Assembly (NCBI GenBank): GCA_963738025.1
Contig: CAVTWA010000031.1
Span: 372,001-436,000 of the forward strand
Source: 20CM-2-55-15 sp963738025
GTDB lineage: Bacteria; Acidobacteriota; Terriglobia; 20CM-2-55-15
Direction: 5' to 3'
DNA length: 64,000 nt
Shown: one piece after another, positions 23,227-31,748 of the stretch
How the letters are laid out: each line of letters starts with the position of its first letter
How positions within the stretch are numbered: position 1 is the first letter of the stretch
Notes under the pieces: model-generated
The model's input: only the letters and a program-made list of their open reading frames with translations
What the model was told of the DNA's origin: nothing
Databases searched by the model: none
Position numbers and translations under genes: made by a program

Positions 23227-24360
23227 TTACTGCCGGCCGGTTCCCCCACGCGTAAAAGGTTTCAGGGTTTTCCACCAGCTTTTGGATTTTTTAGATAATA
23301 CAACGCGATTTTTCCCTGTCCTTTTTGCGGCATAAAGAGCTTCATCGGCCCGGCGGAGTAAATGCTCCGCAGACTCATCTCCAGTGAATTCCGCCAGGCC
23401 GCAGCTCGCCGTGAAACTCAAAGTACAACGCGTCGTGTTCTGTTCGTATTCGTAACTGCAAGCAGCCATTCGTACGAGCATATCGGCAAATCTCGCTTCG
23501 ATGTCTGCCGGGCCGACGTTTGCGAGCATGATGACGAATTCCTCTCCTCCATAACGAGCGAGGAAATCGCCGTCGCGGATGTATTTCAGAAACCACTGAG
23601 CGGCGCAAAACAGAACTCGATCACCCACCTGATGGCCGTGTGCGTCGTTGATTACTTTGAAATCATCGATATCGAGCATCGCCAGTACAAACCGGGTTTT
23701 ATGCTCGCGATGCAACTTCACCCAACGTTTCACGGCCTGATCAAATGTGCCCCGATTGGCGACCCGGGTCAGCGGATCGATGGAGGCCTTCTCCTCTGCT
23801 TGATTGAGATTGGTGCGAAGGACCTCGATTCGCATGGATAGTTTGGCGTAATTCAACTCGTCCTGGTGTTGCTTTTCCAGGATTGTCCGGGTCAGTTCGT
23901 TCGCCTCGTCCGCAATGCGTTTCTTCAAATCCCGGAGGTCTTCGATGTCTATAAGCCGGTTCAGCCGTTCGGAACTACTCATCAGGGTGACGCTGAATGC
24001 ATTCGCTTCGCCGGCAAGTTTGTTCAAAGCACCCCGCATGACATCGATAACATCCACGAACTCGCACTCCCGTTCGAGCAGGTAAGCCCGGGCGCGGTTC
24101 AGGTATTCCGAGCAGATCCGCAGGCACTCGCCGGCAATCCGGGCTCTGTCGGGATCTCCAACCGGGGCGTTTTCCAGGCGCGACTGGCATTCTTCGAGTT
24201 TTGTCCGGAAGTCGCTCGTCCGCAGAGTCTCGCTCTCCACAGCCGTAGCGGAAATCACTGTCAACAAACGGCTGCAAAACGCGGCGAGATCGCCTCCTGG
24301 GTGGTCCTCGAGCGGGATTTCCTGATCATGCAGCCCCAGGCGGATGAGTCGTTCGCTCAT
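23227..24360 (-). CDS. Diguanylate cyclase (GGDEF domain)
   Basis: The product has about 377 residues. The N-terminal 190 are helical with probable coiled coil (LEECQSRLENA, KRIADEANELTRTILEKQ) and no transmembrane segment. The GGDEF domain runs from about 205 to 360: DPLTRVANRGTFDQA, DIDDFKVINDAHGHQVGD, and the active-site loop ARYGGEEF. It should make cyclic di-GMP in the cytoplasm. I see no RxxD inhibitory site immediately before GGEEF. ATG 24360 is used; a TTG two codons earlier is possible. PRC/BON gene upstream is on the same strand, 33 bases away. Confidence 0.93.
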   Translation of the reverse strand: MSERLIRLGLHDQEIPLEDHPGGDLAAFCSRLLTVISATAVESETLRTSDFRTKLEECQSRLENAPVGDPDRARIAGECLRICSEYLNRARAYLLERECEFVDVIDVMRGALNKLAGEANAFSVTLMSSSERLNRLIDIEDLRDLKKRIADEANELTRTILEKQHQDELNYAKLSMRIEVLRTNLNQAEEKASIDPLTRVANRGTFDQAVKRWVKLHREHKTRFVLAMLDIDDFKVINDAHGHQVGDRVLFCAAQWFLKYIRDGDFLARYGGEEFVIMLANVGPADIEARFADMLVRMAACSYEYEQNTTRCTLSFTASCGLAEFTGDESAEHLLRRADEALYAAKRTGKNRVVLSKKSKSWWKTLKPFTRGGTGRQ

Positions 24361-24392
24361 ACGCAACTCATCGGTCGCCTGAGGAGAAAACT

Positions 24393-25142
24393 TTACTGGC
24401 TCTGTGGGCTTGTAACTAATTGGTTATGAACGTCCCCCACGCCCTGGACATCCCTCGCGATCGACTCCGCCGCCTGGGAAGCCTCCGCCGACGGGACTTC
24501 GCCTCGCAGAGTGACGACGTCGCCCAGTGAATCGACATTGATCGACTTGGATTCAACACGTTTCGATAAGGCCAGCGCCGTTTTCACTTTCGTCGTCAAA
24601 GCCGCATCATGCGTCGTTTCTTTTGCCGCATAGACGGCGCTCTGCATGGAACCTTTCACGTCATGCTTTGTCTGTTCCCAGCCACGGGTTGAAACAAGGA
24701 ACGCCATCCAGCCCAACGCCAGAATGAGGACGACGAGACCAATACCGGCCCCCACCGACATGCCTCGCCGCACCGGCCGGACAGGCGCAGCCACATACGC
24801 CGGCCGTGTACCGTAATAATCGTGAATACCACTGCGCCACGCAGGGTCGCCGAAGTCCGGCCAATGCTCCCGATCAAAACTGGGCGAGCGGACGAGCCTT
24901 TCCCTGTCGAGGTTCAAGAAGATGTAGTCGCGCGCAGGCGACATCCGCAGAGACGACCACGGGATCGCATAAAGCCGGTCAATCATTGCAGGCCCGTCAT
25001 CCAGAGCCAGAACGGCATATTCGATATTGCCCGAGACAGGATCGACGACAATGTCTTCAAGTCTGCCAAGGATTTCGCCCCGGCTGTTACGAACACGCTC
25101 GTGCAGCAGCGCGGTGGCTAACCACACGTTTGAAGTTTGCAT
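24393..25142 (-). CDS. PRC-barrel and BON domain membrane protein
   Basis: The 249-residue protein has an N-terminal PRC-barrel domain (LHERVRNSRGEILGRLEDIVVDPVSG, residues about 10-80), a transmembrane helix (VGAGIGLVVLILALGWMAFLV, about 130-150) and a C-terminal BON domain (ALTTKVKTALALSKRVESKSINVDSLGDVVTLRGEV, about 180-245). BON domains bind phospholipid and are linked with envelope stress. PRC barrels act in protein or RNA contacts. The protein is probably anchored in the inner membrane with the two domains on opposite faces. ATG 25142 is followed by a normal PRC start. Confidence 0.88.
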   Translation of the reverse strand: MQTSNVWLATALLHERVRNSRGEILGRLEDIVVDPVSGNIEYAVLALDDGPAMIDRLYAIPWSSLRMSPARDYIFLNLDRERLVRSPSFDREHWPDFGDPAWRSGIHDYYGTRPAYVAAPVRPVRRGMSVGAGIGLVVLILALGWMAFLVSTRGWEQTKHDVKGSMQSAVYAAKETTHDAALTTKVKTALALSKRVESKSINVDSLGDVVTLRGEVPSAEASQAAESIARDVQGVGDVHNQLVTSPQSQ

Positions 25143-25257
25143 AGCACACCTCTCCTGTGAAAAAAGTGCAATTGCTCTGCCAGCAAGCTATGTCTTTGCA
25201 GGCGCAGGCTTTCAGCTCTATTCAAGTTCAAACAAAAATTTGTTCTGGTGGTTGAAG

Positions 25258-25274
25258 GCGGGCTGAAATCCCGC
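25258..25274. repeat. GCGGGCTGAA hairpin fragment
   Basis: The short hairpin GCGGG-CTGAAAT-CCCGC is followed by CAGGCGGAATGCCATTCTGC, another small inverted repeat. The same GCGGGCTGAAGCCCGC type occurs at 31937-31952 and, in longer form, at 54351-54410. It is a dispersed intergenic hairpin. Confidence 0.55.
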
Positions 25275-25335
25275 ACCGACAGGCGGAATGCCATTCTGCG
25301 TGGAGTCTTGCAGAGCACGGACGTATAGTTGAATC

Positions 25336-26037
25336 ATGATCATGAGATTTGCCGTCGGGATGCTCCTTGCAATCGCACAGCGGTCTGAAGGGCCGGCACC
25401 TCCTCTCCAACCGGTGCTCGTGGTGACCGGAAACGCGGACGTGTTAGCGGTGCCGGACGAAGCAGTGGTCCGGTTAGGCATTCTTCGGCAGGCGCCTGTT
25501 GCTCAAACGGCACAGGACCAGGCTAACGCCGTGGCGCAGGAAATACTGGCCGCAATCGCGAAGGTCGGCATACCGGGTAAGGACATCCACACCGAGCGGC
25601 TCGTGTTATCGCCGGTTTACAATTCCCGAAGTGCCGATCAACGCATCGCGTCGTACAACGCGACAAACACGGTTTCAATCCGCCTGGATAACCTCGCGCT
25701 CACCGGGAGCGTTATTGATGCTGGATTAAAGGCAGGTGCGAATCAGCTCGACGGTGTGCAATTCCGCTTGCGGAACGAGTTGCCGTCGCGGGAGGAGGCG
25801 CTGAAAGAAGCCGTGCAGGAAGCGCGCGGAAAAGCTCAGGCGATGGCCGATGCGCTTCATGTCAGTCTCGCCGAGGTCATCGAAGCGTCGGAAGGCGGTG
25901 TATCCGTCTCTCCGAGGATCGAATCGATGGTCAGTGCACGGGCTGCGGCCCAGGTCGTCGAAACGCCGGTGTCACCCGGTCAACTCGAGATTCATGCCAG
26001 CGTCACGATCCGCTATCGAATATCCCCGAAGCCGTAA
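25336..26037 (+). CDS. SIMPL (DUF541) domain periplasmic protein
   Basis: The 233-residue protein has a short export signal and a SIMPL/DUF541 domain (VVTGNADVLAVPDEAVVRLGI, residues about 28 onward; later ALKEAVQEARGKAQAMADALHVSLAEV). Family members are periplasmic or outer-membrane proteins linked to oxidative stress tolerance (YggE). ATG 25336 or 25342 could start it. Its 3' end overlaps the 3' end of the convergent isoaspartyl peptidase gene by 35 bases. Confidence 0.88.
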   Translation: MIMRFAVGMLLAIAQRSEGPAPPLQPVLVVTGNADVLAVPDEAVVRLGILRQAPVAQTAQDQANAVAQEILAAIAKVGIPGKDIHTERLVLSPVYNSRSADQRIASYNATNTVSIRLDNLALTGSVIDAGLKAGANQLDGVQFRLRNELPSREEALKEAVQEARGKAQAMADALHVSLAEVIEASEGGVSVSPRIESMVSARAAAQVVETPVSPGQLEIHASVTIRYRISPKP

Positions 26038-26893
26038 CACCAGGGCATGTCGTGCGGTATGCATAGGCCAGATCCTCGGTCGAAAAGGCGAAACCCGGCC
26101 GTCCTTGCGCGTCGAGAATAATTAGTCCGCCCTTGCCGGCAGTCCGGCGAGTCATCAGTTGAATCGCATCCAAAGCTGCAGTGTGTGCCGGCTTGCCCGC
26201 GGCAATAAAGTCATTCGCCGTCTTGGCTAACACGACCTTCATGATGGATTCGCCGTGGCCCGTCGTGGAAACGGCGCTCGCGGTGTTGTCGGCATAGCAG
26301 CCGCAACCGACGAGAGCGGAGTCTCCGACCCGGCCCGGATATTTATAGAGTGTCCCACCAGTCGATGTGCCGGAGGCGAGATTACCCGATGAATCCAGCG
26401 CCACTGCGCCTACGGTTCCCAGGTTCACAACCTTGCCAGATAGTGATCTCCATACCTGCGCCTCATGATCGGTGATCAATTCCGCCGGACTGCACAGCTC
26501 CATGCCTTGCTCCAACGCGAATTGTTCCGCGCCGTACCCGGCAATCAGCATGTGCTCGCTTTTTTCAAGAATGAGCCGGGCCAGACGAATAGGATTGCGA
26601 ATACGTTCCACGGCAACGACGGCGCCCGACTTGAGATTGGCGCCGTTCATGAGTATTGCATCGAGTTGCACCGTGCCGTCTCGATTGAGGTGAGATCCGA
26701 CGCCAGCGTCGAACACAGGCTCGTCTTCGAGTTCGACGATCGCCTGTTCGCAGGCGTCCAGGCCGGAACCGCCATTCTCAAGAATTCGCCAGCCTCGCTC
26801 CAGCGCCCGCGTCACGCCGTCTTTGCAGGTCTTTCGCAGGTTGGCGGAGATGCCCCACGCTCCGCCATGAACGATCAGCGCAATATTACCCAC
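26003..26893 (-). CDS. Isoaspartyl peptidase / plant-type L-asparaginase (Ntn hydrolase)
   Basis: The protein of about 296 residues belongs to the threonine N-terminal nucleophile hydrolases. It cleaves itself before T160 (NLGTVGAVALD) to give alpha and beta subunits and removes isoaspartyl residues or hydrolyses asparagine. The start ALIVHGGAWG and the substrate-binding region STGGTLYKYPGRVGDSALVGCGCYAD are typical. GTG 26893 starts just before the first strand and is my choice; upstream in-frame sequence is repeat-adjacent. The usual HDTVG is here NLGTVG, a mild deviation. The two subunits' junction and length agree with the family. Confidence 0.88.
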   Translation of the reverse strand: MGNIALIVHGGAWGISANLRKTCKDGVTRALERGWRILENGGSGLDACEQAIVELEDEPVFDAGVGSHLNRDGTVQLDAILMNGANLKSGAVVAVERIRNPIRLARLILEKSEHMLIAGYGAEQFALEQGMELCSPAELITDHEAQVWRSLSGKVVNLGTVGAVALDSSGNLASGTSTGGTLYKYPGRVGDSALVGCGCYADNTASAVSTTGHGESIMKVVLAKTANDFIAAGKPAHTAALDAIQLMTRRTAGKGGLIILDAQGRPGFAFSTEDLAYAYRTTCPGVTASGIFDSGS

Positions 26894-26923
26894 ACGAAAA
26901 GTATAAAAGGAGAAACCGGGAAA

Positions 26924-26989
26924 ATAAGCCACGGATTGAACGGATTAAACGGATTCGAATCCGTTTAATCCGTTCAATCCGTGGCTTAT
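26924..26989. repeat. TAAGCCACGG palindrome, copy D
   Basis: A 66-base palindrome of the GGATTGAACGG variant starts ATAAGCCACGGATTGAACGG, with its exact complement at the end. It lies between two minus-strand genes, abutting the TAA stop of the OB-fold lipoprotein (26990-26992) and about 30 bases upstream of the isoaspartyl peptidase start. Confidence 0.92.
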
Positions 26990-27340
26990 TTATCCGCCTC
27001 CGCGGCGGCGATCGGTTTCCCGGATAACCGTGGCGTAGTTCAGACCAAGGAACGTGACGGTGGGCATGACATGCCCCTTGACTCCAACCGTCGCGCCTTT
27101 ACTTGGAACACCGTGAGTGCTGGCGTAGACCCAGATGACTCCAGTCCCATCATCGACTTGATAGATGCCGTGGCCGAGAGCGCCGATGGATTGCGTGACC
27201 CTGCCGGCAACCACGACCTCTTTGTTCATGAACCGGCCGGGATCCGAGTTGATCTCGCTGATGTTTCTTCGTTCGCAACCAGCCAGAGCAAGGCCCAACA
27301 GCAAAACGACGGCAAAATACGAGGTTTTTTTCGCTGTCAT
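26990..27340 (-). CDS. OB-fold lipoprotein
   Basis: The 116-residue protein has a lipoprotein signal with lipobox LALAGC (Cys about residue 21). An OB-fold-like domain follows (NKEVVVAGRVTQSIGALGHGIYQVDDGTGVIWVYA, then GATVGVKGHVMPTVTF). The fold resembles bacterial OB-fold (BOF) and tRNA_anti-like exported proteins. It is likely anchored in the outer membrane or inner membrane of the periplasm. Function unknown. The stop codon is immediately followed by repeat copy D. Confidence 0.8.
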   Translation of the reverse strand: MTAKKTSYFAVVLLLGLALAGCERRNISEINSDPGRFMNKEVVVAGRVTQSIGALGHGIYQVDDGTGVIWVYASTHGVPSKGATVGVKGHVMPTVTFLGLNYATVIRETDRRRGGG

Positions 27341-27711
27341 ATCCGCTTTCTATTTCGAGCCACCGGCCCCGACCGAACCATGGAAGCGTCTTCGTTCATG
27401 TCGGGACCAGTGCGGCTCGAAATCCTTTATTCCTGCGTGGTGACGGATCGGCAACTCCGTGCGGGGTGAAATTCCGTGCCCAGTCCGAACCGGAGCGTTA
27501 AATCCTGTCGCATGTTGTTTGGACGGTCGTTCCAAAGGTTTGAAAGCAGCGCGGATTATTTACCCTGGAAGAACCCGCGAGCGCCGGAAGAATCACTGAA
27601 ATACAGCTGTAATTGGCTGATCCTGTTGCGTAAATCTCGAAAGTGGCATCGACGGTACACGGGTTGCAGCTTGGTGACTTTAGGACTGGAAGAGATCGAG
27701 GAGGATTAAGA
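27341..27711. other. Gene-free interval
   Basis: I see no credible gene, terminator or repeat in these 371 bases. It should hold the divergent promoters of the OB-fold lipoprotein and the PG-binding/SYLF gene. GAGGAGG just before 27712 is that gene's ribosome-binding site. Confidence 0.4.
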
Positions 27712-29397
27712 ATGTCCGTAAACAAATTAGGCATAGTCCTGTGTTCGGGCTTCCTGGCCTTGGCCACCGCGCCTTTCGCACCTGCTCAAAGTACGACAAC
27801 TCAAGACACCACGACGAAGAAGCAGACGACGACTCAAAAAGGCACGACAACCAACGACCAGTCGACGCAATCCGATCAGTCGACAAGCACGAAGTCGACA
27901 TCGAAGACAGCCAAGTCAAAGTCGCAAACGACCGGCAACACGGCTGACAAAAACAATCAATCAACCACGAGTGCCAAGAAAACCAAAAAAGGCACAACCG
28001 ATAAGAAGAGCAGCATGTCTCACGAGAAAGTGCGGCAGAACCAAGTCGCTTTGAAGAATCAAGGATTCGACCCCGGTCCGGTCGACGGCGTCATGGGTCC
28101 CATGACGATGGCGGCAATCCGGAACTATCAAATGCAAAATCATCTGCAGGAAACCGGAATGCTGAATCGTGAAACCGAAAATGCCCTGATGGCCAGCGCC
28201 GGAACGAATGGTCAGGCTGGTCAAAGTGGTTTCGGCGGCAGGAGCAGTCTCGATAATCAAAGCCAGCCCCAGAAGCAGCCCTACAGCTCACAAGACCTTT
28301 CACAGAACCGCTCGGGCGACTTCGGGGCTCTGTCTCAGTCTCAGAACGACACTCAGGGCCACGTTACCAACATCGAAGACGTCCGCCAGGTTCAACAATC
28401 CCTGGCTGACCTTGGATATACGCCAGGGGACATGAACGGCATGATGTCCTCCGACACGCAGAAAGCGGTTTCACAGTTCCAGTGGATGAACAACCTGCCG
28501 GTAACTGGAAATCTCGATGAGTCCACAACGATGGCGATCATGAGCCAGGAACAAGGCACCACGGCCAATGCCCAATTGAGCCAGAACCCGACAACATTGT
28601 CCGATCAGGAGCGGGAGAAATCCGGCATCACCGGCGACAGCGCCCCGCCGATCGAGAACACTTACAAACAGGACACGACGTCCACTTCGCGCAGCAAACC
28701 GTCTGCGCAGGATTCAACCGGCAGCTACGACGCGAAACATCATGACAATGTCTCCGGCAAAGTGGACAAGGATGCGGCAGAGCGTGCCCAGAAAGCGGCA
28801 GACGTTTTGCAAGACCTGACTGCGGCAAGCGACAAGCGGATACCGAACGAGATCCTCGAACGCGCTGAAGCCATTGCCGTTATTCCCCACATGATCAAGG
28901 GAGCGTTCGGAATCGGGGGCCGTTTTGGCAAAGGCCTCGTAGCGGAACGGACTGAGGCTGGTCGCTGGAGCGCACCGGCATTCATTGAAATCGGTGGTGG
29001 AAGTTTCGGCGCGCAACTCGGCGTTGAAGCCACGGATCTCGTGCTGGTCTTTACGGATCGTAAGGCGCTCGACTTGCTTGAGGGCGGTCGCGATCTCAAG
29101 CTCGGCGCCGATGCCAGCATCGCCGCCGGACCGATCGGCCGTTCAGGCGAAGCTGGTGTGAACGCAAATCTGAAGTCCGCAATCTACGCGTACTCGCGGG
29201 CAAAGGGTCTCTTTGCCGGCATTGCCCTGGATGGCGCAGTGTTGAATATGGACAAGAGTATGAACCAGAAGGTGTATGGATCTTCGGTCGACTCGAAGCA
29301 GATCCTGGCCGGTCTGGCGCCAGCTAACGCCAGCGTACAACCGTTCATGACGGCGATTGACAGAGTCGTCCCGCGGAAACATATCAGTCAGAGGTAG
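27712..29397 (+). CDS. Exported protein with two peptidoglycan-binding domains and a C-terminal SYLF domain
   Basis: The protein has about 561 residues. The signal peptide ends near residue 25 (APFAPAQ). A low-complexity Thr/Ser/Gln/Lys linker runs to about residue 100. PG_binding_1 domain one lies at about 105-160 (LKNQGFDPGPVDGVMGPMT) and domain two at about 220-275 (LADLGYTPGDMNGMMSSDT). After a second disordered linker comes a SYLF/Ysc84 domain at about 360-560 (RAEAIAVIPHMIKGAFGIGG, GGGSFGAQLGVEATDLVLVF). SYLF domains bind lipids; joining one to cell-wall binding domains suggests a periplasmic link between peptidoglycan and membrane. GAGGAGG precedes ATG 27712. The CsbD-like gene follows directly. 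Confidence 0.88.
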   Translation: MSVNKLGIVLCSGFLALATAPFAPAQSTTTQDTTTKKQTTTQKGTTTNDQSTQSDQSTSTKSTSKTAKSKSQTTGNTADKNNQSTTSAKKTKKGTTDKKSSMSHEKVRQNQVALKNQGFDPGPVDGVMGPMTMAAIRNYQMQNHLQETGMLNRETENALMASAGTNGQAGQSGFGGRSSLDNQSQPQKQPYSSQDLSQNRSGDFGALSQSQNDTQGHVTNIEDVRQVQQSLADLGYTPGDMNGMMSSDTQKAVSQFQWMNNLPVTGNLDESTTMAIMSQEQGTTANAQLSQNPTTLSDQEREKSGITGDSAPPIENTYKQDTTSTSRSKPSAQDSTGSYDAKHHDNVSGKVDKDAAERAQKAADVLQDLTAASDKRIPNEILERAEAIAVIPHMIKGAFGIGGRFGKGLVAERTEAGRWSAPAFIEIGGGSFGAQLGVEATDLVLVFTDRKALDLLEGGRDLKLGADASIAAGPIGRSGEAGVNANLKSAIYAYSRAKGLFAGIALDGAVLNMDKSMNQKVYGSSVDSKQILAGLAPANASVQPFMTAIDRVVPRKHISQR

Positions 29398-29398
29398 C

Positions 29399-29623
29399 AT
29401 GATGCACTTAGATGTTCTGCAAGCAAAATGGAAGAAGTTCCGCAACGAAATCAGCTTCCACTGGAATCAGCTCAGCTCCGATGAAATCGACCGAGTCGAT
29501 GGCCGGCGTTCGAAACTCGTTGTTCTGTTGCAGCGCAAGTACGGATTCGCGCGCCCCCGAGCCGAACGGGAAGTCGACCGAGTCGTGACCGAATTTGAGG
29601 ACAAGCTGCGAAGAGCATCTTGA
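29399..29623 (+). CDS. CsbD-like stress protein
   Basis: The 74-residue protein matches the CsbD pattern: WKKFRNEISFHWNQLSSDEIDRVDGRRSKLVVLLQRKYG, followed by an amphipathic helix. CsbD proteins are small, abundant general-stress proteins of unknown action. GAGG overlaps the stop codon of the preceding gene, so the two are an operon. Either of two tandem ATGs (29399, 29402) can start it. Confidence 0.8.
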   Translation: MMHLDVLQAKWKKFRNEISFHWNQLSSDEIDRVDGRRSKLVVLLQRKYGFARPRAEREVDRVVTEFEDKLRRAS

Positions 29624-29634
29624 ATCGTGAGACG

Positions 29635-29678
29635 ATAGGCCACGGGTAGAAGAGATCGATCCGTGGCCTATGTTTTTT
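29635..29678 (+). terminator. Intrinsic terminator after the CsbD-like gene
   Basis: The arms ATAGGCCACGG and CCGTGGCCTAT enclose a 15-base loop and are followed by TGTTTTTT. It lies 12 bases after the stop codon. The arm sequence resembles the TAAGCCACGG palindromes. Confidence 0.88.
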
Positions 29679-29765
29679 GCTCCCGCCCGCTGCACACTCC
29701 ATACGGCTATAGATTCCTAACGCGAGGCTGTGGTAAGGTCACCCTCTTCAAAAACGAGGAGGAAT

Positions 29766-30551
29766 ATGGCTGGATTAGAGGCGATTTTCAGATGGATGCA
29801 TGTCTTTGCCGGAATCACATGGATCGGACACCTCTACTTCTTCAACTGGGTAAATGGGCCGATGCAGCCCAAGCTCGATGGCCCTACAAAGAAAGCTGTC
29901 GTACCGGAATTGATGCCGCGCGCGCTGTATTGGTTCCGCTGGGGCGCTGCATACACCTGGTTTACAGGTGTACTCCTGCTGGGATTGGTCTACTACATGG
30001 GCGACCAGGCATTCGAGCAAGGCTACAGCTGGACCGCAGGCGGGATCGTTATGATCGCGGTGACGTTTCTCGCCGTTTTCATCTATGACGCCCTGTGGAA
30101 GACCAGCCTCGCTGCAAATTTGCGCGCGGCGACGATCGTTTCATTCATCCTTCTGGCCATTGTCGTCGCGTTGTACGTTTACTTCGGCCACTTCAGCTAC
30201 CGCGGAACGTTAATCCACACCGGAGCGCTCTTCGGCACAACCATGGCCTTCAACGTCTGGTTCCGCATCTGGCCAGGTCAGCAGAAAATCATCCGCGCCG
30301 TCAAGGACGGTTCGCCACTCCCTGCTACGGACCCTGTCGTTAAAATTGCGGGTTTACGATCGCGGCACAATACCTATATGTCGCTGCCCCTGCTGTGGGC
30401 AATGATCGGGCAGCACACCACGTTTTTCGCCGGCGGGAACCTTGGGATACCGAGCAACCTTTATTGGGTGGTCTGGTTGCTGATCATCATCATCGGCTGG
30501 CATATCGTCTTCCAGTGCTACAAGAAGGCGGGCAAGGTCCAGGGATTTTAA
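29766..30551 (+). CDS. PuuD-like membrane protein (urate oxidase N-terminal domain) without cytochrome domain
   Basis: The 261-residue inner-membrane protein has about seven helices and carries family features such as FRWMHVFAGITWIGHLYFFNW and YRGTLIHTGALFGTTMAFNVWFRIWP. Histidines in the membrane (H12, H22) are candidates for haem ligands. Urate hydroxylase PuuD has this membrane domain fused to a C-terminal cytochrome c; here that part is missing, and no purine genes are nearby. The protein may be a related haem membrane oxidoreductase. GGAGGAAT precedes the ATG. The stop is immediately followed by repeat copy E. Confidence 0.8.
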   Translation: MAGLEAIFRWMHVFAGITWIGHLYFFNWVNGPMQPKLDGPTKKAVVPELMPRALYWFRWGAAYTWFTGVLLLGLVYYMGDQAFEQGYSWTAGGIVMIAVTFLAVFIYDALWKTSLAANLRAATIVSFILLAIVVALYVYFGHFSYRGTLIHTGALFGTTMAFNVWFRIWPGQQKIIRAVKDGSPLPATDPVVKIAGLRSRHNTYMSLPLLWAMIGQHTTFFAGGNLGIPSNLYWVVWLLIIIIGWHIVFQCYKKAGKVQGF

Positions 30552-30615
30552 TAAGCCAAGGATTGAACGGATTAAATGGATTGAATCCGTTAAATCCGTT
30601 CATTCCGTGGCTTAT
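30551..30615. repeat. TAAGCC palindrome, copy E
   Basis: This palindrome of 65 bases has slightly decayed arms (AAGCCAAGG left, CCGTGGCTTAT right) and lies exactly between the stop codons of two convergent genes. It is a plausible bidirectional terminator. Confidence 0.88.
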
Positions 30616-31514
30616 TATTTAGCGGCGATAACAAGGGGCGTTCTCAAAGTGAACTCCAGCCGGGTTTCCGAAGGCACGTTCACCTTCTCGCCTTTCGTCA
30701 TGACCTGCACCGCTGTTGCGCCACCGCCGCCCACACCTGCTCCGATCGCAGCACCCTTTCCGCCACCCGCAATCGCTCCAATCAGTGCGCCGATAGCCGC
30801 TCCGCCGGCGGCGCGTTTCGCAGTCTGGCCGCTGCGGCTTTCACCTACTTCTTCATATTCGGAAGTGCTGAGTGAGTACGGAATGCCATTGACGTAAATT
30901 TGCGTCAACTCAAGCCCCAATTCTGCGCTACCGGTAACACGGCCGGCCGAATCGGCGTTTGCAAGTCGCCCCCTGACGTCTGCACCTTTCGGAATGATTT
31001 CCGTCCCGTTGTCCACGACCGGTTCGTCGAGAATCGCCACGAAGGTGTCACCGATTTTGCTTTTTTCGCTGCTGATACTGTCGATCGTTCGAATGATTAT
31101 TTTCGAGCCCGTTGGGATCGTAAATCCCGTTGTGGCGGCAGTTGCCGAAACCGGACGGGTGACGCGCTGATTACCCGGAAGAAGCCGCGGGTCCGCTGCT
31201 GGAACTGCAACCGGAGCGGCAGCAGGCGCTGCAGCAACCGGCGCAGGTGCGGGTGCCACCGCAGGCGGCGGCACCGGAACGGGCGCCGGAGCAGAGGCTG
31301 CCTTGTCCTCGGAAAACTGGATCTGCTGAATCGACAGCAGATCGTAATCCTTGACCGTTCCGTCAGCCGACCTGAATTTGATTACTCTTGCCGTCCCGCC
31401 CTCGTAATAACCCGTAATTCTTTCACCGTTCTTCAAAACCAACGTGTCTGCCCATGCCGGCACAACAAGCCCAATTGCCGCGATGAACGTTATCATTTGA
31501 GTAATCTTCTTCAT
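30615..31514 (-). CDS. Exported protein with Ala/Pro linker and C-terminal glycine zipper
   Basis: The protein of about 299 residues starts with a signal peptide (MKKITQMITFIAAIGLVVPAWA). A small beta-domain follows (DTLVLKNGERITGYYEGG, about 23-65), then an Ala/Pro/Val-rich linker (about 75-115), a beta-domain with SKIIIRTIDSISSEKSKIGDTF (about 135-240) and a glycine zipper (GGAAIGALIGAIAGGGKGAAIGAG, about 240-265). ATG 31514 has a strong GGGAGGGGG upstream. The layout suggests an envelope protein that inserts its glycine zipper in a membrane. Similar proteins are common in Acidobacteria by my recollection, without assigned function. Confidence 0.8.
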   Translation of the reverse strand: MKKITQMITFIAAIGLVVPAWADTLVLKNGERITGYYEGGTARVIKFRSADGTVKDYDLLSIQQIQFSEDKAASAPAPVPVPPPAVAPAPAPVAAAPAAAPVAVPAADPRLLPGNQRVTRPVSATAATTGFTIPTGSKIIIRTIDSISSEKSKIGDTFVAILDEPVVDNGTEIIPKGADVRGRLANADSAGRVTGSAELGLELTQIYVNGIPYSLSTSEYEEVGESRSGQTAKRAAGGAAIGALIGAIAGGGKGAAIGAGVGGGGATAVQVMTKGEKVNVPSETRLEFTLRTPLVIAAK

Positions 31515-31612
31515 GCCCCCTCCCGATTTGGTCCCGGTATCGCTGCATTTTCGATACCGCAGGTCAGGGCTGAAAGAGGTCCGTCTCAGCGTGCTAAACT
31601 TACAGGCCTTAC

Positions 31613-31686
31613 GGGCCCGTAGCTCAGTTGGATAGAGCATCTGCCTTCTAAGCAGGGGGTCGCGCGTTCGAGTCGCGCCGGGCCTA
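31613..31686 (+). tRNA. tRNA-Arg (anticodon TCT)
   Basis: The acceptor stem GGGCCCG (31613-31619) pairs with CGGGCCT (31679-31685), with a G-T at the first pair. The D arm GCTCAGTTGGATAGAGC, anticodon loop CTTCTAA (anticodon TCT) and T loop TTCGAGT are all present. The discriminator is A31686. CCA is not encoded. Confidence 0.95.
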
Positions 31687-31748
31687 TTTTGATTTCAATA
31701 AGTTTCAGGATGGTCTATTGAGCCCGCATCGAGCGCGGAACCCAGGAC

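Noticed and set aside
27643..27711. Upstream extension of the PG-binding/SYLF protein
   Set aside because: GAGGAGG lies directly before ATG 27712, and the signal peptide starts there.
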